DNA of 64,000 bases, from contig JAJTUP010000032.1 in NCBI GenBank assembly GCA_021399435.1, positions 186,001 through 250,000 of the forward strand. Reading direction: 5' to 3'. Below, piece by piece: positions 35,773-46,465 of the stretch. The translations under genes were made by a program, and so were the position numbers. Origin of the DNA: Diaporthe sp. PMI_573. Taxonomy: Eukaryota > Ascomycota > Sordariomycetes > Diaporthales > Diaporthaceae. The notes under the pieces are model-generated. The model worked only from the letters and a program-made list of their open reading frames with translations. It was not told the DNA's origin and did no database searches. Numbering within the stretch: position 1 is the first letter of the stretch; each line of letters starts with the position of its first letter.

Positions 35773-38121
35773 CTACAAGCTAATGAGCTCCTGCACCGCG
35801 TCCTCAAACTCCAGGTCTTCCTCGTCCTCATCACCTTCATCCTCACCCCCATCCACGTCCACCTCGTCCACCTCATCCACCTCGTGGTTATAGTTCAGAC
35901 CGCAGAATTCCTGTTGATAAGTTTCTTCTACTGTCGCTATTGCCGTCTCCTCAGAGTCGAACAGGGACCCGAAGACAACCCTGGAGAGTTCGTTACCAGG
36001 ACGCTCAGCCGCATAGTCAGCCGGGAATCGACCCATATCATCCGCCGATTGACATGGAAGCTTTCGTTTATAGAGACCAAGCAGTCTGACTGTCGGGTCG
36101 AGTCCATGTATTGCTGCATAGTGTAGCATCGTTCTGCCTGAACTGTCGGCTACGAGGCAATTTGCGCCCATTTCCAAAAGCTTTCGAAGGCTATTCAGAG
36201 CATTGTTCTTGACAGCGGCGACGACAGCCAGCGTGTGTTTCGAGGGATCCGTTGCTGCAAACAATGCCTCCACAGTCGCGGCGAAGTCGAGAGAAGCCGC
36301 CACAGTCGCGGCGAAGTCGAGAGAAGCCGCAAATTCCAATGGGGAGTCTCGCAGTCGAGAGCTTGCTGAAGCATCTGCGCCAGCACTGAGCAGCATGGGT
36401 ATCTGACAGTGAAAGCGCTCCGCGTGGCAGGCAATGTGGATCGCGCGATCAAGCCAAATCAAGCTGGCGTGATTTGGGTTCGAATCGGCATCGAGTAGGC
36501 ACTTCGTCACCTCCGTGCTGCCGGAGTCAATGCCCCAGATCAACGGCGTCGATCCACCGCGCTCAACGATGTGCACATTAGCCTTGTGCTTGAGTAAAGT
36601 TTGAATAGCTCGTACGTCACCGCGGGTTGCCGCCCAGTGGAGAGGAGCGAGGCCGTAAGCGTCTTGCTGATCAACAAGATGGGGGAAGTCTGTGAGCATC
36701 TGGTCGAGATCCGCCTTGCTTTGTCCGAATATGACCTTGTGGATGATCGTAAATCCACCATCCTCGATGAAAGTCGTATCAGTAAAGCGGGAGACAAGAC
36801 GACCATAAGCGTCCTCAGTTAGGCCATTGCTGAGCACATTTCTCCAAAATATGTCTGCTGAACTGTTTTTCTTTTGGTTGACTGCCAATATGTCGGCACC
36901 CTGCTGCAACAAAAAGTCAATCATGTCCACGTTCCTTGTGATCAATGCTCTATGAAGCAATGTGTGACCGCCGGTGTCTTCCACATCGTAGATCGACGCG
37001 GACTTCCAAGAAAATGCGCTTTTGAGAGCGTCAAGTCTCCCATGTGCGACCATCTCGAAAACATCCGCGTCACAAGGGCGGACTTGTGGGAAACGCAGGG
37101 TGATCCCCGTGTCCTTGGGTTGAGCAAGAAGGCTGACTGAGTACCGAAAGAACCACCAAGCCGGGAACCTGTAGCGCAATCGTACTCTTGTCTCAGAGCT
37201 ACGTTTGCAGCTCTGCAAGTTGCACCGCGGACGCAACCAGGGGTGAACAGAGAAGCCGATCAGCAACTGACCCGCCAACCGCTCGAGGGTATTCGGTAAT
37301 GACAAGTATTTCGATGGAGAGTGGCAAGCACAGGTACACCACAGTGTGTACTTTGTCTCGCGGCCTTCGAGAATACAGTTGACCAATGGGTAGACACGTT
37401 GACTATCCGGATCTGGGGTCTCAAGAGCAGGGTGCTTCAGCTCCGGGCCGTGAGCGTGCTCAGTGGCAGCGTTCGGGCCAGGCTGCTTGAGTGGACCATC
37501 AATACTGTGCGAGAGCTTGCGATTGATCTCGTTCACCCCGAGCTGCACCTGCTGCAGTGCCTGTAGAATGGTATGAATGTTGCTATCCATCGGAAAGGGA
37601 CACTGGCTGAGGCGGTTCATGATTTCTTTGACATTTTGATCCTGTGAATCACGTATGCGCTCGAGATCGATACTGAGTTGGGCAGGGTGAAAGCTCAGGC
37701 TCCGAGTGGTCGAGGTATTGATGAGATGGAAAATGTTGAGCAGGCGTTGCTTGCCTATATTTAAGCCCTCTCGTTCTGCGTTGATCTTTCTCCGCAATAC
37801 GACCCAACTGAGGGCCGTGGGTTTGAGTTTTGATGCTCGAAAGTGTTTGGCGAGCAAAGTTTGGAGCTTCCGAAGTCGTGTTTGGATATTGTCTTCTAGT
37901 ATTCGTTTTGCCTCATCGACACTGGCTTGATGTTCATCCGGCCATTGCTCCTGACACAAAGTCTCCAGCTGTTTCGTTAATGCTTTCAGATCCTCCAATT
38001 CGTCCTCTAGGGCCAGGACTTCGTCAGAAGTGTGCAGTGCGTGCTTGACAAACTTCGAAACCTGGACGGCCAATGTACCGACAGCGATTAGTGATGCTGT
38101 AAGCGAAAGAGGATCGGCCAT
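35773..38121 (-). CDS. STAND-type N-terminal domain plus ankyrin repeats
   Basis: A single exon of 782 aa. Residues about 1-100 (MADPLSLTASLIAVGTLAVQ, then heptad-like EDELEDLKALTKQLETL) match the Helo-like/SesA-like N-terminal domain that fronts many fungal NLR (STAND) proteins. No NACHT or NB-ARC P-loop is visible. A Cys/Trp-containing middle (about 255-340) is followed by ankyrin repeats, for example GGHTLLHRALITRNVDMIDFL, YGLAPLHWAATRGDVRAIQTL and SGRTMLHYAAIHGLDPTVRL. The tail is strongly acidic. A 30-bp exact tandem duplication at about 36270-36329 gives AASLDFAATV twice. Related proteins act in non-self recognition or incompatibility; that function is inferred only. Confidence 0.85.
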   Translation of the reverse strand: MADPLSLTASLIAVGTLAVQVSKFVKHALHTSDEVLALEDELEDLKALTKQLETLCQEQWPDEHQASVDEAKRILEDNIQTRLRKLQTLLAKHFRASKLKPTALSWVVLRRKINAEREGLNIGKQRLLNIFHLINTSTTRSLSFHPAQLSIDLERIRDSQDQNVKEIMNRLSQCPFPMDSNIHTILQALQQVQLGVNEINRKLSHSIDGPLKQPGPNAATEHAHGPELKHPALETPDPDSQRVYPLVNCILEGRETKYTLWCTCACHSPSKYLSLPNTLERLAGQLLIGFSVHPWLRPRCNLQSCKRSSETRVRLRYRFPAWWFFRYSVSLLAQPKDTGITLRFPQVRPCDADVFEMVAHGRLDALKSAFSWKSASIYDVEDTGGHTLLHRALITRNVDMIDFLLQQGADILAVNQKKNSSADIFWRNVLSNGLTEDAYGRLVSRFTDTTFIEDGGFTIIHKVIFGQSKADLDQMLTDFPHLVDQQDAYGLAPLHWAATRGDVRAIQTLLKHKANVHIVERGGSTPLIWGIDSGSTEVTKCLLDADSNPNHASLIWLDRAIHIACHAERFHCQIPMLLSAGADASASSRLRDSPLEFAASLDFAATVAASLDFAATVEALFAATDPSKHTLAVVAAVKNNALNSLRKLLEMGANCLVADSSGRTMLHYAAIHGLDPTVRLLGLYKRKLPCQSADDMGRFPADYAAERPGNELSRVVFGSLFDSEETAIATVEETYQQEFCGLNYNHEVDEVDEVDVDGGEDEGDEDEEDLEFEDAVQELISL
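36270..36329. repeat. 30-bp exact tandem duplication inside the ankyrin gene
   Basis: Two adjacent identical 30-bp copies beginning CACAGTCGCGGCGAAGTCGA. They encode the ten-residue unit AASLDFAATV twice in the ankyrin region. The copies are in frame and identical, so the duplication is recent. Confidence 0.85.
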
Positions 38122-38680
38122 GATCGCTGCGGTTCAGCAAAGGGCCAGGGGGCTTTGGAGCCAGATTACACCAGAGATAGCATGCTCAATACGATATTAC
38201 ATATATAAGGTTGCCAGACAAATTGAATGATGTACGTTGCTTTCAATGTATTTTGGGGGTGGTGTACAGGGGCGATAGACATACCATTAAATCTGCCACT
38301 GTCTTCAGCGTCGCAGTGGTGGTGGTGGCGCCACAGCAGCAGCCCGGAACCCTCTAGAGCCCTGGAGGAGCTGGCGTCGCGAAGCCTTGTATTGCCTTGT
38401 GTCACGGTGCCCACGGTGCTGCCTGGGGATGATCTCATCCGCAACTTGTGTGTGTATGTACTCCCCCAACATGCAGGCCGGTGAGCAGATTCGGAAAGCC
38501 ACATGGGTTTTGGTGGGATACAAAGGCGGCTGTCCCCAGGCGGTACCTTCCTATCGTCTTACCCCGCTGCTGGGCCTTATTCTCCAGGTCTCCTCCTCCT
38601 CATCAAATGCTTCCCTGAAGGCGGAACGATCACAGTTTAATCGCCACGACTACACCAGGCCCTCAACCCTCATTGTCGCC
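38122..38680. other. intergenic, divergent promoters
   Basis: This lies between the divergent ankyrin (minus) and Nudix (plus) genes. It holds a GTGGTGGTGG run near 38318-38330. No gene is supported. Confidence 0.5.
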
Positions 38681-39697
38681 ATGGCTGATGACGAAACCGA
38701 TGCAACCAGCCTGCTGAAGCTTATTTCATTGAATGACAGGTTTGTGTCGCCAAAAAGTATTATTCCTGTGTCATTGCCATGGTAACTCTGTCGTCGCAGC
38801 TGCCCGTACGACATTTCCTTCTTCGATTCACTTTACCGGCTGTACCTTCCGAATGATGACCGCCCCCACGGGTTCCTAGTACCAGACGTCGTTGAGAAGA
38901 TGCCATGGACGAACGACTTCAAGGTCACACATGGAAATGAGAAGAGGGTGGAGCTCCTTGACAGCTCCGCAGGCCAAGATACACCGACGGCATGCAACAA
39001 GGCATTCGCAAAGTTGGTTTCAGACTGCCAGGAGAAGGATCTCTTCAACCTCAAAGGCGAAGAATATGAGGAGTTCGCAATTGTCGGCGTCGATTACCCA
39101 GTCCGTCTCTTCAGATATGCTGCACCGCTTTTTGGCATTGTGAGCCAGGGTGCTCATCTGACCGCATATACACGCACGTCGAGTGGTTTGAAAATTTGGG
39201 TCCCTCGTCGGAGTCCTACGATCAGCACGTTTCCCAATAAACTAGACAGCACAGTCGCGGGGGGCATATCTGCTGAGGATACCCCATTCGAGACAATCAT
39301 TCGAGAGGCAGATGAGGAGGCTTCGCTGCCCGAGTCTCTTACTAGAAAGGATGTTCGACCGGTGGGAGTGCTCACCTATATCACTGTGCTTGAGAAAGGG
39401 CAGGGAGAGGTCGCGGATCTCGTCAAACCGGATATGGTTCACGTGTACGACATGGAGGTTGCTGAGGGCGTTATCCCGAAGCCGCACGACGACGAGGTCA
39501 AGGAGTTCTACCTTTTAACGCCAGATGAGGTCAAGACGGCATTGCTGAGGAACGAGTTCAAGACCAACTCCGCAGCTGTCATGATCGATTTCTTCATCCG
39601 ACATGGGATCATCAGCGCCGATAACGAGCGGGACTACCCCGAGATGAGCATGCGTCTCCATCGCACTCTACCATTCGCCACAGCACCCCGACGGTGA
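38681..39697 (+). CDS. Nudix hydrolase with DUF4743 N-terminus (thiamine pyrophosphokinase-related)
   Basis: Two exons: 38681-38739 and 38800-39697, giving 318 aa. The start MADDETDATSLLKLI splices in frame into SCPYDISFFDSLYRLYLPN. The N-terminal half (FLVPDVVEKMPWTNDFKV) is the DUF4743 region found before the Nudix domain in fungal and plant homologues. The Nudix box reads GGISAEDTPFETIIREADEE, followed by ASL. It fits Gx5Ex7REUxEExGU except that Asp replaces the first Glu and Ser replaces the Gly; the READEE metal-binding core is intact. Relatives are often named thiamine pyrophosphokinase-related and some hydrolyse oxidised thiamine diphosphates. The substrate here is not known. Confidence 0.88.
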
Positions 39698-40524
39698 TAT
39701 TCACAAAGACCGCGAGTCTTGCTCGTTTCCAGGACACAGACGTTAGTAACCTGTTATGGCGCCTCCAGACACCAGTTCAGCCAGTCGGAACGTTCGAAGA
39801 AGTATGTTTTCCGCGTTACAAGAGAGTTTAGACAACTGGTCAATCTTTGGCGATAGGAGCTGTACTTGTAGCTAGCAATCGATGATCATTTCTTACAACT
39901 CGAGAGAAGTCGTTTGAGATGCAGTAAGATTCGCAAATGGGGTCAAGCTAGTGCTAAAACTGAAGAGTTTCCATTGCTCGAGAACTGGAGAGGCCCGGGG
40001 CCCTCTTGTCTCGCTCTGAGACGGCCGCACATACCTCAGGTTGAATTCAATATTACCCATTCCAATGTCTCATAAAAGAGCCTGCACTTTTACTAGACTT
40101 GAGATTGTCCCACAGAGGAGCTGCTCATAGAGGTGACGAACACGATTTACTTGACTACCAACGAAGCCCCAAGATTCTACAAAAACCACGTACGGTGGAA
40201 TTCATGTGTGGTATAAAGTGCATATACTTGGTATCAAGGTTTCCGATTGCAAACACAAGATAGCTGTAGCGGAGGTGCTGCATGTCCAGGCCAATTGTTC
40301 TCTACGGTGCCTTAGACAGCCCTGATACATATTTTCTCACGGTCAAATAATGGCTCTGGCCTTATTCTTCTGACTGAGGACCTCGATTATGTCTCATTTC
40401 GGTACTTAGATTGAGTTCTATTTTGAAGCAATGGACGAGTAAACCATTCTGTCTAAAAACTCAGATTTTCCTTTCACAAATCCGGCACCCGCTTCAGCCC
40501 GTCAACGCCTCAAGCGTGAAGGCA
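39698..40524. other. intergenic, no gene seen
   Basis: Only short frames on both strands. No repeat or RNA gene recognised. Confidence 0.45.
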
Positions 40525-40989
40525 TCACCTTCCAGAGCGATGTCCAGATCTGCCCTGGGCGTGGGACTCTCTTCCAGCCTTTGCGTGACCGAAAGATTTA
40601 GCACGATTGCCAGTGGTTTTCTGGTACTGCTGGCCACTATGATCCATATGTACGTGCTGAGAGCCCTGGCCGCCACCAGATGGTCCGGCTTGTGGCGGCG
40701 AGCTTCTTTCATGGGAAGATTCTCGTTCCTCTCTGACAACAAATTTGTGGTCTCCTTGTCTTCCGATAACCGCATAGTTGTTATAGGATTCGTATTTCGT
40801 GGTGCGTCCATGATTGGGGCATTCGCTGCAGATGACTCGATGCGCTGATGTTCCGAATTCCGAGTGATCGGGACAAGAACAAATCTTGATCTTCTTTCTG
40901 CAGTTCTTCACTACGCAGGTTTCCTTTCTGTGGACATCATTCGGGTGACCACAGACTCTGCAATTTCCTTTCTCACCGGAAGAGAACAT
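40525..40989 (-). CDS. small Cys-rich hypothetical protein
   Basis: A single exon of 154 aa starting MFSSGEKGNCRVCGHPNDVH. The first ~55 residues contain CRVC, CVVKNC, CSC and CSEC with His residues, a spacing that suggests a zinc-binding module. The rest is hydrophilic and rich in Gly, Ser, His and Gln. I do not recognise a named family. It lies only 266 bp from a Fot1-like element, in the accessory island. It may be a real short gene or a fragment of a zinc-finger protein. Confidence 0.5.
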   Translation of the reverse strand: MFSSGEKGNCRVCGHPNDVHRKETCVVKNCRKKIKICSCPDHSEFGTSAHRVICSECPNHGRTTKYESYNNYAVIGRQGDHKFVVREERESSHERSSPPQAGPSGGGQGSQHVHMDHSGQQYQKTTGNRAKSFGHAKAGRESHAQGRSGHRSGR

Positions 40990-41255
40990 ATCGATGGTGA
41001 CGTGGGACTAAACAACTGGTTTTAGTAAGTGCCGCGGGTAATGGTACCAATGTCGATGAACTTTCTTACACAAGACTCCTCGCGAATATTCGTAGTACAG
41101 TCTGTTTCAATCTGTAAGTTACAATAAATGCTGGATGAATATATCTGGATAGAAATCAATTGAGTAGGACTGAAGACCGGGTTTATATACATCTTTGGTA
41201 TGGGTTAAGAGGGCAGCAACGCCCCGAACTCCTAGGACGCATGATACACTCAGTA

Positions 41256-41325
41256 AGTCAAGCGACCCCCCTTCCGCCTACCCCCCGCTTCCGCCCACAT
41301 TTTCCACCAAAACACTCACTTTTTA
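41256..41325 (+). repeat. left terminal inverted repeat of the Fot1-like element
   Basis: About 70 bp, C-rich, beginning AGTCAAGCGACC and ending near ACTTTTTA. It pairs with 42116-42185 with one mismatch. Confidence 0.9.
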
Positions 41326-42115
41326 AAATATAATATCGCTACCAGTTTAATTATAGCAGTATTTAAATTCAATATACGTATAGCTTATTAAATAAATATA
41401 CTTAAAAAAATATTTTACCGTGGAAATTAAAATTCTAATACTACTATATAGGTCTTTAAAGTTAAAGAAGAAGATTTACATAGAATTTCTTAGTAATAGA
41501 AAATCTTAAGTTTCGTTATTCTATAACTAGTTAAATTTAGGTAAATATTTTTTTAATATTTAATAAAGTCTATTAAAAGTTATATTAGAAGTATATATCT
41601 ATAAGTCATTTATATAGTAAAATATATTAAAGTTTAAGTTTTTCTAAGAAATATTTCTTAGGGAAAATATACTTTTAGATATAAAATATTAATAAAAATA
41701 TTTATAGTTATAAGGATATAGGTTTCTAAGTATAGTTTATATGGAGATTCTAAAAAAATTATTACCTGAAATTCTACTAAATTATTTACAAAAGTAGTAT
41801 AATTTATAGCTATTATTATTGTTTTTCTTTTTAATATTTCTATATGAAGCTAAAAGTAAGATTTTATATTATATTTTTATAGACTTATATCTATATCTTA
41901 AATATCTAAATTTAAAACTGTATATTCTAATCTCTTATAATAATAAAGATATAGGTCTTAATATATATAGAGTTTAAGGATATACAATCTAATGTATAGC
42001 TATATAGAAAGTAGATAGGATATTGAAAATTTATATGTAGATTAATATTGAATGGTTATATGAGTATATTTAATCTTAGAAGTATATACCTTAAAGTCGT
42101 GGAGATATAAGTGTC

Positions 42116-42185
42116 TAAAAAGTGGGTGTTTTGGTGGAAAATGTGGGCGGAAGCGGGGGGTAGGCGGAAGGGGGGTCGCTTGACT
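42116..42185 (-). repeat. right terminal inverted repeat of the Fot1-like element
   Basis: Reverse complement of the left repeat, ending GGTCGCTTGACT and followed by TA. The single difference from the left copy is a C/T substitution. Confidence 0.9.
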
Positions 42186-42187
42186 TA

Positions 42188-43409
42188 TATTCTCGGAAAT
42201 AAATTTCTAAATTACCATATGAACAGGGGATTTCGAAGCATCTCGTGTAGATCATGGCATGGATTGGCCAAATTGAGTGCCTCACAGAGGCTCATCTTCT
42301 CAACAAGTCAAGTTTCATGGCCAACAGTCTGGGCCAGAGACCATAGGGGCCAGGTTTCTTGCAGCTTAAAAATAGAAACTGCGGTTCTCACCTTGAAAGA
42401 CGATTGTGTCTGCCTCTAATAGGATACGAAAAGCTGCCAAGTTTCTATTTTTATCACGGCCATGTGGTCGATTTACAAATCAGGGCAGCACGCTACTCTG
42501 GCATCGATGGAGTTGATCATAGTGGTTATTTTCCGGTCGCCATATGGTCACGATCTAGGCCATCGAGGCTTATTTACTCAAAGTCATCTGCTGAAGTCAA
42601 CTCCAAATCGAGACCAAAACGGCCCATTTTCAAGCCGGGTTGAAAAGAGACGCATCTAATGTTGACCTCGTGGCTTCCACCCTGGCCACGAGCAGCTTGA
42701 GGTTGAGCTCATGGGATGACCTCATTAGATACTATTCTTGTAAACAGAAGCAGCCCAGGAGGTGGCGTAAGACCCAATGTGTGGGCTCAGCAGACAACAA
42801 TGGAGTGCTTGAGGAAAATGCGCGCAGGCAGTTGGGCGGCGTAGACAACCAACAACTTGAACACACCCAGGCCATCAGGAATGAGACCACCAACAGTATT
42901 CCAAATCCAAGATGCTTGAACGAATCTTTCTAATTATAGCTGCAGTTGAAATTCACCTTGACTTCTAAATTCGTCTAAATCAGCCCTCGTGCTGAGATAT
43001 GGAAGTACATGGCAATACCATCATGCCAGCATCACACGCATCACATTTGCGAGAAGTTTGAACCCGTTGGATCCATTTGGGCTCGTTTCAACGACTGCAC
43101 ATCCTTGGAATATTTACTGCAAATGTCCAGCATGAGAAATACCGCGATATTGAGAGCTTACTACTTCCAAAAAGCGGAAGATCGATCGTGCCGACGGGTG
43201 CTCTGCCTCCCTCATCACGTGACGGTTAGGCAGCTCTGCACCTATGTACTCCTCTGTCCCTAATAATGCCGTGGAGTCCAAACGGTCCCAGCGATTCTCA
43301 CTTTGACGTTCTTTACTGATCCATCGACCCCGCCGGCTTGCAGTCCACTACACGACAGGCATTCGCAACATTTGCTGATCAGACGATAATTATTTGCGAC
43401 CTTCATACC
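42188..43409. other. intergenic right of the transposon
   Basis: No coding region is supported. I saw no second copy of the TIR and no other repeat. Confidence 0.45.
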
Positions 43410-45233
43410 ATGGACGCCGTGCGAGCGAGCCCAGCTGCTCGCAAGGCAGGTTACGAGCAAGGTTTCCGCGAATGGACATTACTACGCCAACAAGATGACA
43501 GTACGGGCTCCTCAATTGACTATGTCAATGACCCCAGTCTCCTGCCCTTGCACCCTCATTTTCCAATGGGTCTCGAGCTTCAGCTCTGGGGCCGGACACT
43601 CTATGCTGTCGGTTCCTCGAGATGGCGCTCTGGATGCGGTTCTCAGGACATCCCGGACTTCGCCAAAGATTTTCGACTAGCTATATCAGTGCAAAAGCCC
43701 ACAACCGTCAGTTTTGAACGCAGTGAATGTGTCTTTCCCAAGTGGTTTGGCAACGACGGCGGTCATCTTGGCGTCTTGGTCTTGGCTTGGGCGTACATCT
43801 TATCTGCGCGCTGGGCTGAGATCATGCCTGGAGCAGGAATTTGCTACGCTGAACCAGTCGAGGGCATTCAAAGCAATACCGAGAACCAAAAGCTCAACGA
43901 CGTATTCCACCTGGAAACAGGCACGAATAAAGTAGGAGCACTTCAGTGGTGGAAGACGGTGATCGCTCCAGGTCGCCCTTGGTCTGCAACAATTTCGAAA
44001 AACGGCAAAACCTCTGTTTCGCCCTGGAGTACACAGATCACGATGCCAGAATATTTAGCAGTGCGTGTTATGGGCATCGCGGGGGCAGATGAGGGCGTCA
44101 CAGGGGAACAAAGTCTCTCCGCACCATCGTCGAACGAAGCCTTGCAATACTTGATGGAGTACTGCGACTATCACAACATACAAATCCAATGCAGGGCCGC
44201 ATTTTCAGCTGCATTGGCATTACCTCTGGCCAGGAGGAACAGAAGATGCGTTCAGTTCCCACTCCCTCACCTTTCGGCAAGGCGATTATCATTGCACATC
44301 AACTCGGGCCCCTTTACAATCGGTCAAGAGCAGCTTGACAAGTTGCTCATGCTGAGTTGCAATTGCGATGGTCTCGAAGCTATTTTAAGTAGCTGCTTTC
44401 TGAATGCAGATATCCCCGGCAATGTCTGCAGTTACTATCTGCAAGGTGTATTCGCAGTCATCGACTCGACCCAGAACATTCAAGATCGCTCGTCGCTACT
44501 GATGCGGGGACTTGGCCGCCTGGGATTCCTATGGCTAGGTGCCAGCATCGTGGGTCTGCAAGACGGGCTGCTGAATCTGTTCCGCGAGCGTATTTCCGAG
44601 CCCGAACTACACTCCGCTGCCTGGACTCGGACGCTGCAATCTTTTATCCAGCAGCCAGTCTTGGGTGTCCAAAATGGACGAGTTGCCCGTGGAGATGAGT
44701 GCAAACTCCTCTTCCTTACTCAAACGAGATGGCATATGAATCCTCCCCTGTCAGCGTGGCCCCCTTTTGGGACCACAGAATTAAAAGACATCAACCTTGA
44801 GGTTGAGGAACACATCAGATGCGGGTCGCACTGCTTATTCTATGACAGCTGGACTTGGATCTGCCCCAACAACACTCTCATCTCTCACCGACCAAATCAC
44901 AGCATTCCCCGACTACACCCCTCACAGAGGGTTGTTGATACTACAATACCCGTGTCTTACAACGCGTTTGATCCAGAGGAGGAATCTGCATCCGAGAATA
45001 CAACTATGAATAACTTCAACTGGCTGCGCGGGACTGACGGGTATCCAGTAGCTGAGAGGGATGTTAGGAATCACGAATGGCTCAGAGAAGAGAGCGACAG
45101 CGATGATATGCAAAGCGAAGATTCCGATCGAACCCACAATGGTCAGAAGAGGACACGGACACAGACTCGTGGGATTCCGAACATGTGGCTGCTGTATACA
45201 AAGACAAAGCACGCGAGAGCTGATTCAGTATAG
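43410..45233 (+). CDS. conserved-type hypothetical protein, 607 aa, single exon
   Basis: A single uninterrupted frame of 607 aa from the ATG at 43410 (MDAVRASPAARKAGYEQGFR). I recognise the general look (VFPKWFGNDGGHLGVLVLAW, WSTQITMPEYLAVRVMG) of a large uncharacterised fungal family found in variable numbers in Pezizomycotina, often near HET or NLR genes. I see no catalytic motif. A hydrophobic helix may lie near GGHLGVLVLAWAYILSA. The C-terminal ~100 residues are charged and low-complexity. The frame is long and unbroken despite its position in the accessory island, so it is probably functional. No function is claimed. Confidence 0.72.
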   Translation: MDAVRASPAARKAGYEQGFREWTLLRQQDDSTGSSIDYVNDPSLLPLHPHFPMGLELQLWGRTLYAVGSSRWRSGCGSQDIPDFAKDFRLAISVQKPTTVSFERSECVFPKWFGNDGGHLGVLVLAWAYILSARWAEIMPGAGICYAEPVEGIQSNTENQKLNDVFHLETGTNKVGALQWWKTVIAPGRPWSATISKNGKTSVSPWSTQITMPEYLAVRVMGIAGADEGVTGEQSLSAPSSNEALQYLMEYCDYHNIQIQCRAAFSAALALPLARRNRRCVQFPLPHLSARRLSLHINSGPFTIGQEQLDKLLMLSCNCDGLEAILSSCFLNADIPGNVCSYYLQGVFAVIDSTQNIQDRSSLLMRGLGRLGFLWLGASIVGLQDGLLNLFRERISEPELHSAAWTRTLQSFIQQPVLGVQNGRVARGDECKLLFLTQTRWHMNPPLSAWPPFGTTELKDINLEVEEHIRCGSHCLFYDSWTWICPNNTLISHRPNHSIPRLHPSQRVVDTTIPVSYNAFDPEEESASENTTMNNFNWLRGTDGYPVAERDVRNHEWLREESDSDDMQSEDSDRTHNGQKRTRTQTRGIPNMWLLYTKTKHARADSV

Positions 45234-46465
45234 CTTCGGGCTCGTGATGGGGCGGCTTTCCTTCGCAGGTTCCGTTTCCAAGCAATGATGTTTATTCCCA
45301 AAAAGCGTCTAAAAACAGAATTTCGATTTTCAAACTAGACGCATCACCCAGAAATCCAACATTGCACTTTGGGGTTCCATCCAACAGCCTGTCATCCTGA
45401 TATCAATTTTTTGAGCACAACCGAATTGTTGGCAATGTTACAACTTGGCTCGCCGGACGCATGGCCCATTCCGCGCGATGAGAGCTCTAATTGGATGGTT
45501 AGTAACTGAGCGTGAAGGATTTGATGCCAAGCGATGTGGATTCTGCTGTTGATGGCACAAGCAGATTATCAAAGTGGGTATATTAACTTTCAGTTGGTGC
45601 CGACAATGATACACTCTGCTTCTCTGCCGTTTCGTTGGCATGGAGGATGGGTGGATCTAGCCTCCAATATTGGTGGGCAGTCGGATCCAGTTCTTCCTAC
45701 ACTTGAGCAGCGACTGGACGGGGCACGCCATGTGTCTTTGCTCTTGCTTCGCTCTGATCCAGGGTCGAAGACGTTGCGTGGACTGGAATTACCCAAGTAA
45801 TATACATTTAGTCCTGCCCCCCCCCCCCCATGATGAGGTGTGGAAGTTGTGCGGGCTTGCACCACAACTCTTTGCGAAGAGAGTCTCGTACAAAGTCGGG
45901 TCCTGTATGTGCACCTCGTTTGACCAATGCGGACGATGGGTCCTAAGAACACGCACAAAGCTTATTCAGTACCGCTTACCTGAAAAATCGACCGTCAGAT
46001 TTGGTCCAACATACCATATTTTTCATACCATTTCTGGTGTTCCATAAATTGGCCCCCACGGGGGCAGAATCAGTCGTGATACGGCGAGCATGTTTACGTA
46101 TCTATGATTGGTGCGGGATTTACTGTTGCTGGCTATTGATATTCATGTTTTGTGTAACACTTGTAGGCCATATCCCGCATACGTCTGAGGCAGTCTGCCA
46201 AGGCAGACCGTCACGGCCTGCATCACGCCGGTACGTAATGGCGAAAGAAATAAGTTAAAGAGCACTGTGTGATGCTCTCTCCGAGCCTGAAATAGATTTG
46301 GGATGTCTATCTGTTCATCAATACCTCTACTGGTATACACAGCTCCTTACAGTGTCTATGCATGGAGACGACCATGCAAGCCGATGGGTCAATATATACA
46401 CTCTAGACACACCACCGACAGGGCTTCCCTCTGTATCAAACAGCCGGCCATCACTCATCAACACA
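45234..46465. other. intergenic, right border of the accessory island
   Basis: No gene is supported. A C run of about 12 lies near 45818-45829. Confidence 0.5.

Larger units (their letters stand above)
41256..42185. mobile_element. Fot1/pogo-like DNA transposon, non-autonomous, RIP-like interior
   Basis: The element is 930 bp, bounded by perfectly placed terminal inverted repeats of about 70 bp. Each begins AGTCAAGCGACCCCCCTTCC, which resembles Fot1/Pot2-type ends (AGTCAAGC...). The termini differ at one position in about 70 (T versus C at position 61). A TA dinucleotide flanks each end (41254-41255 and 42186-42187), the target-site duplication of Tc1/mariner-pogo transposons. The interior (about 41326-42115) is almost entirely A and T with many TA steps and no open frame, as expected after RIP. 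No transposase remains, so this is a MITE-like derivative or a RIP-destroyed internal-deletion copy. Confidence 0.9.

Noticed and set aside
36470..36490. GGTTCGAATC-like tRNA T-arm box
   Set aside because: It lies inside the ankyrin coding frame and has no matching acceptor stem, D-arm or anticodon arm around it.
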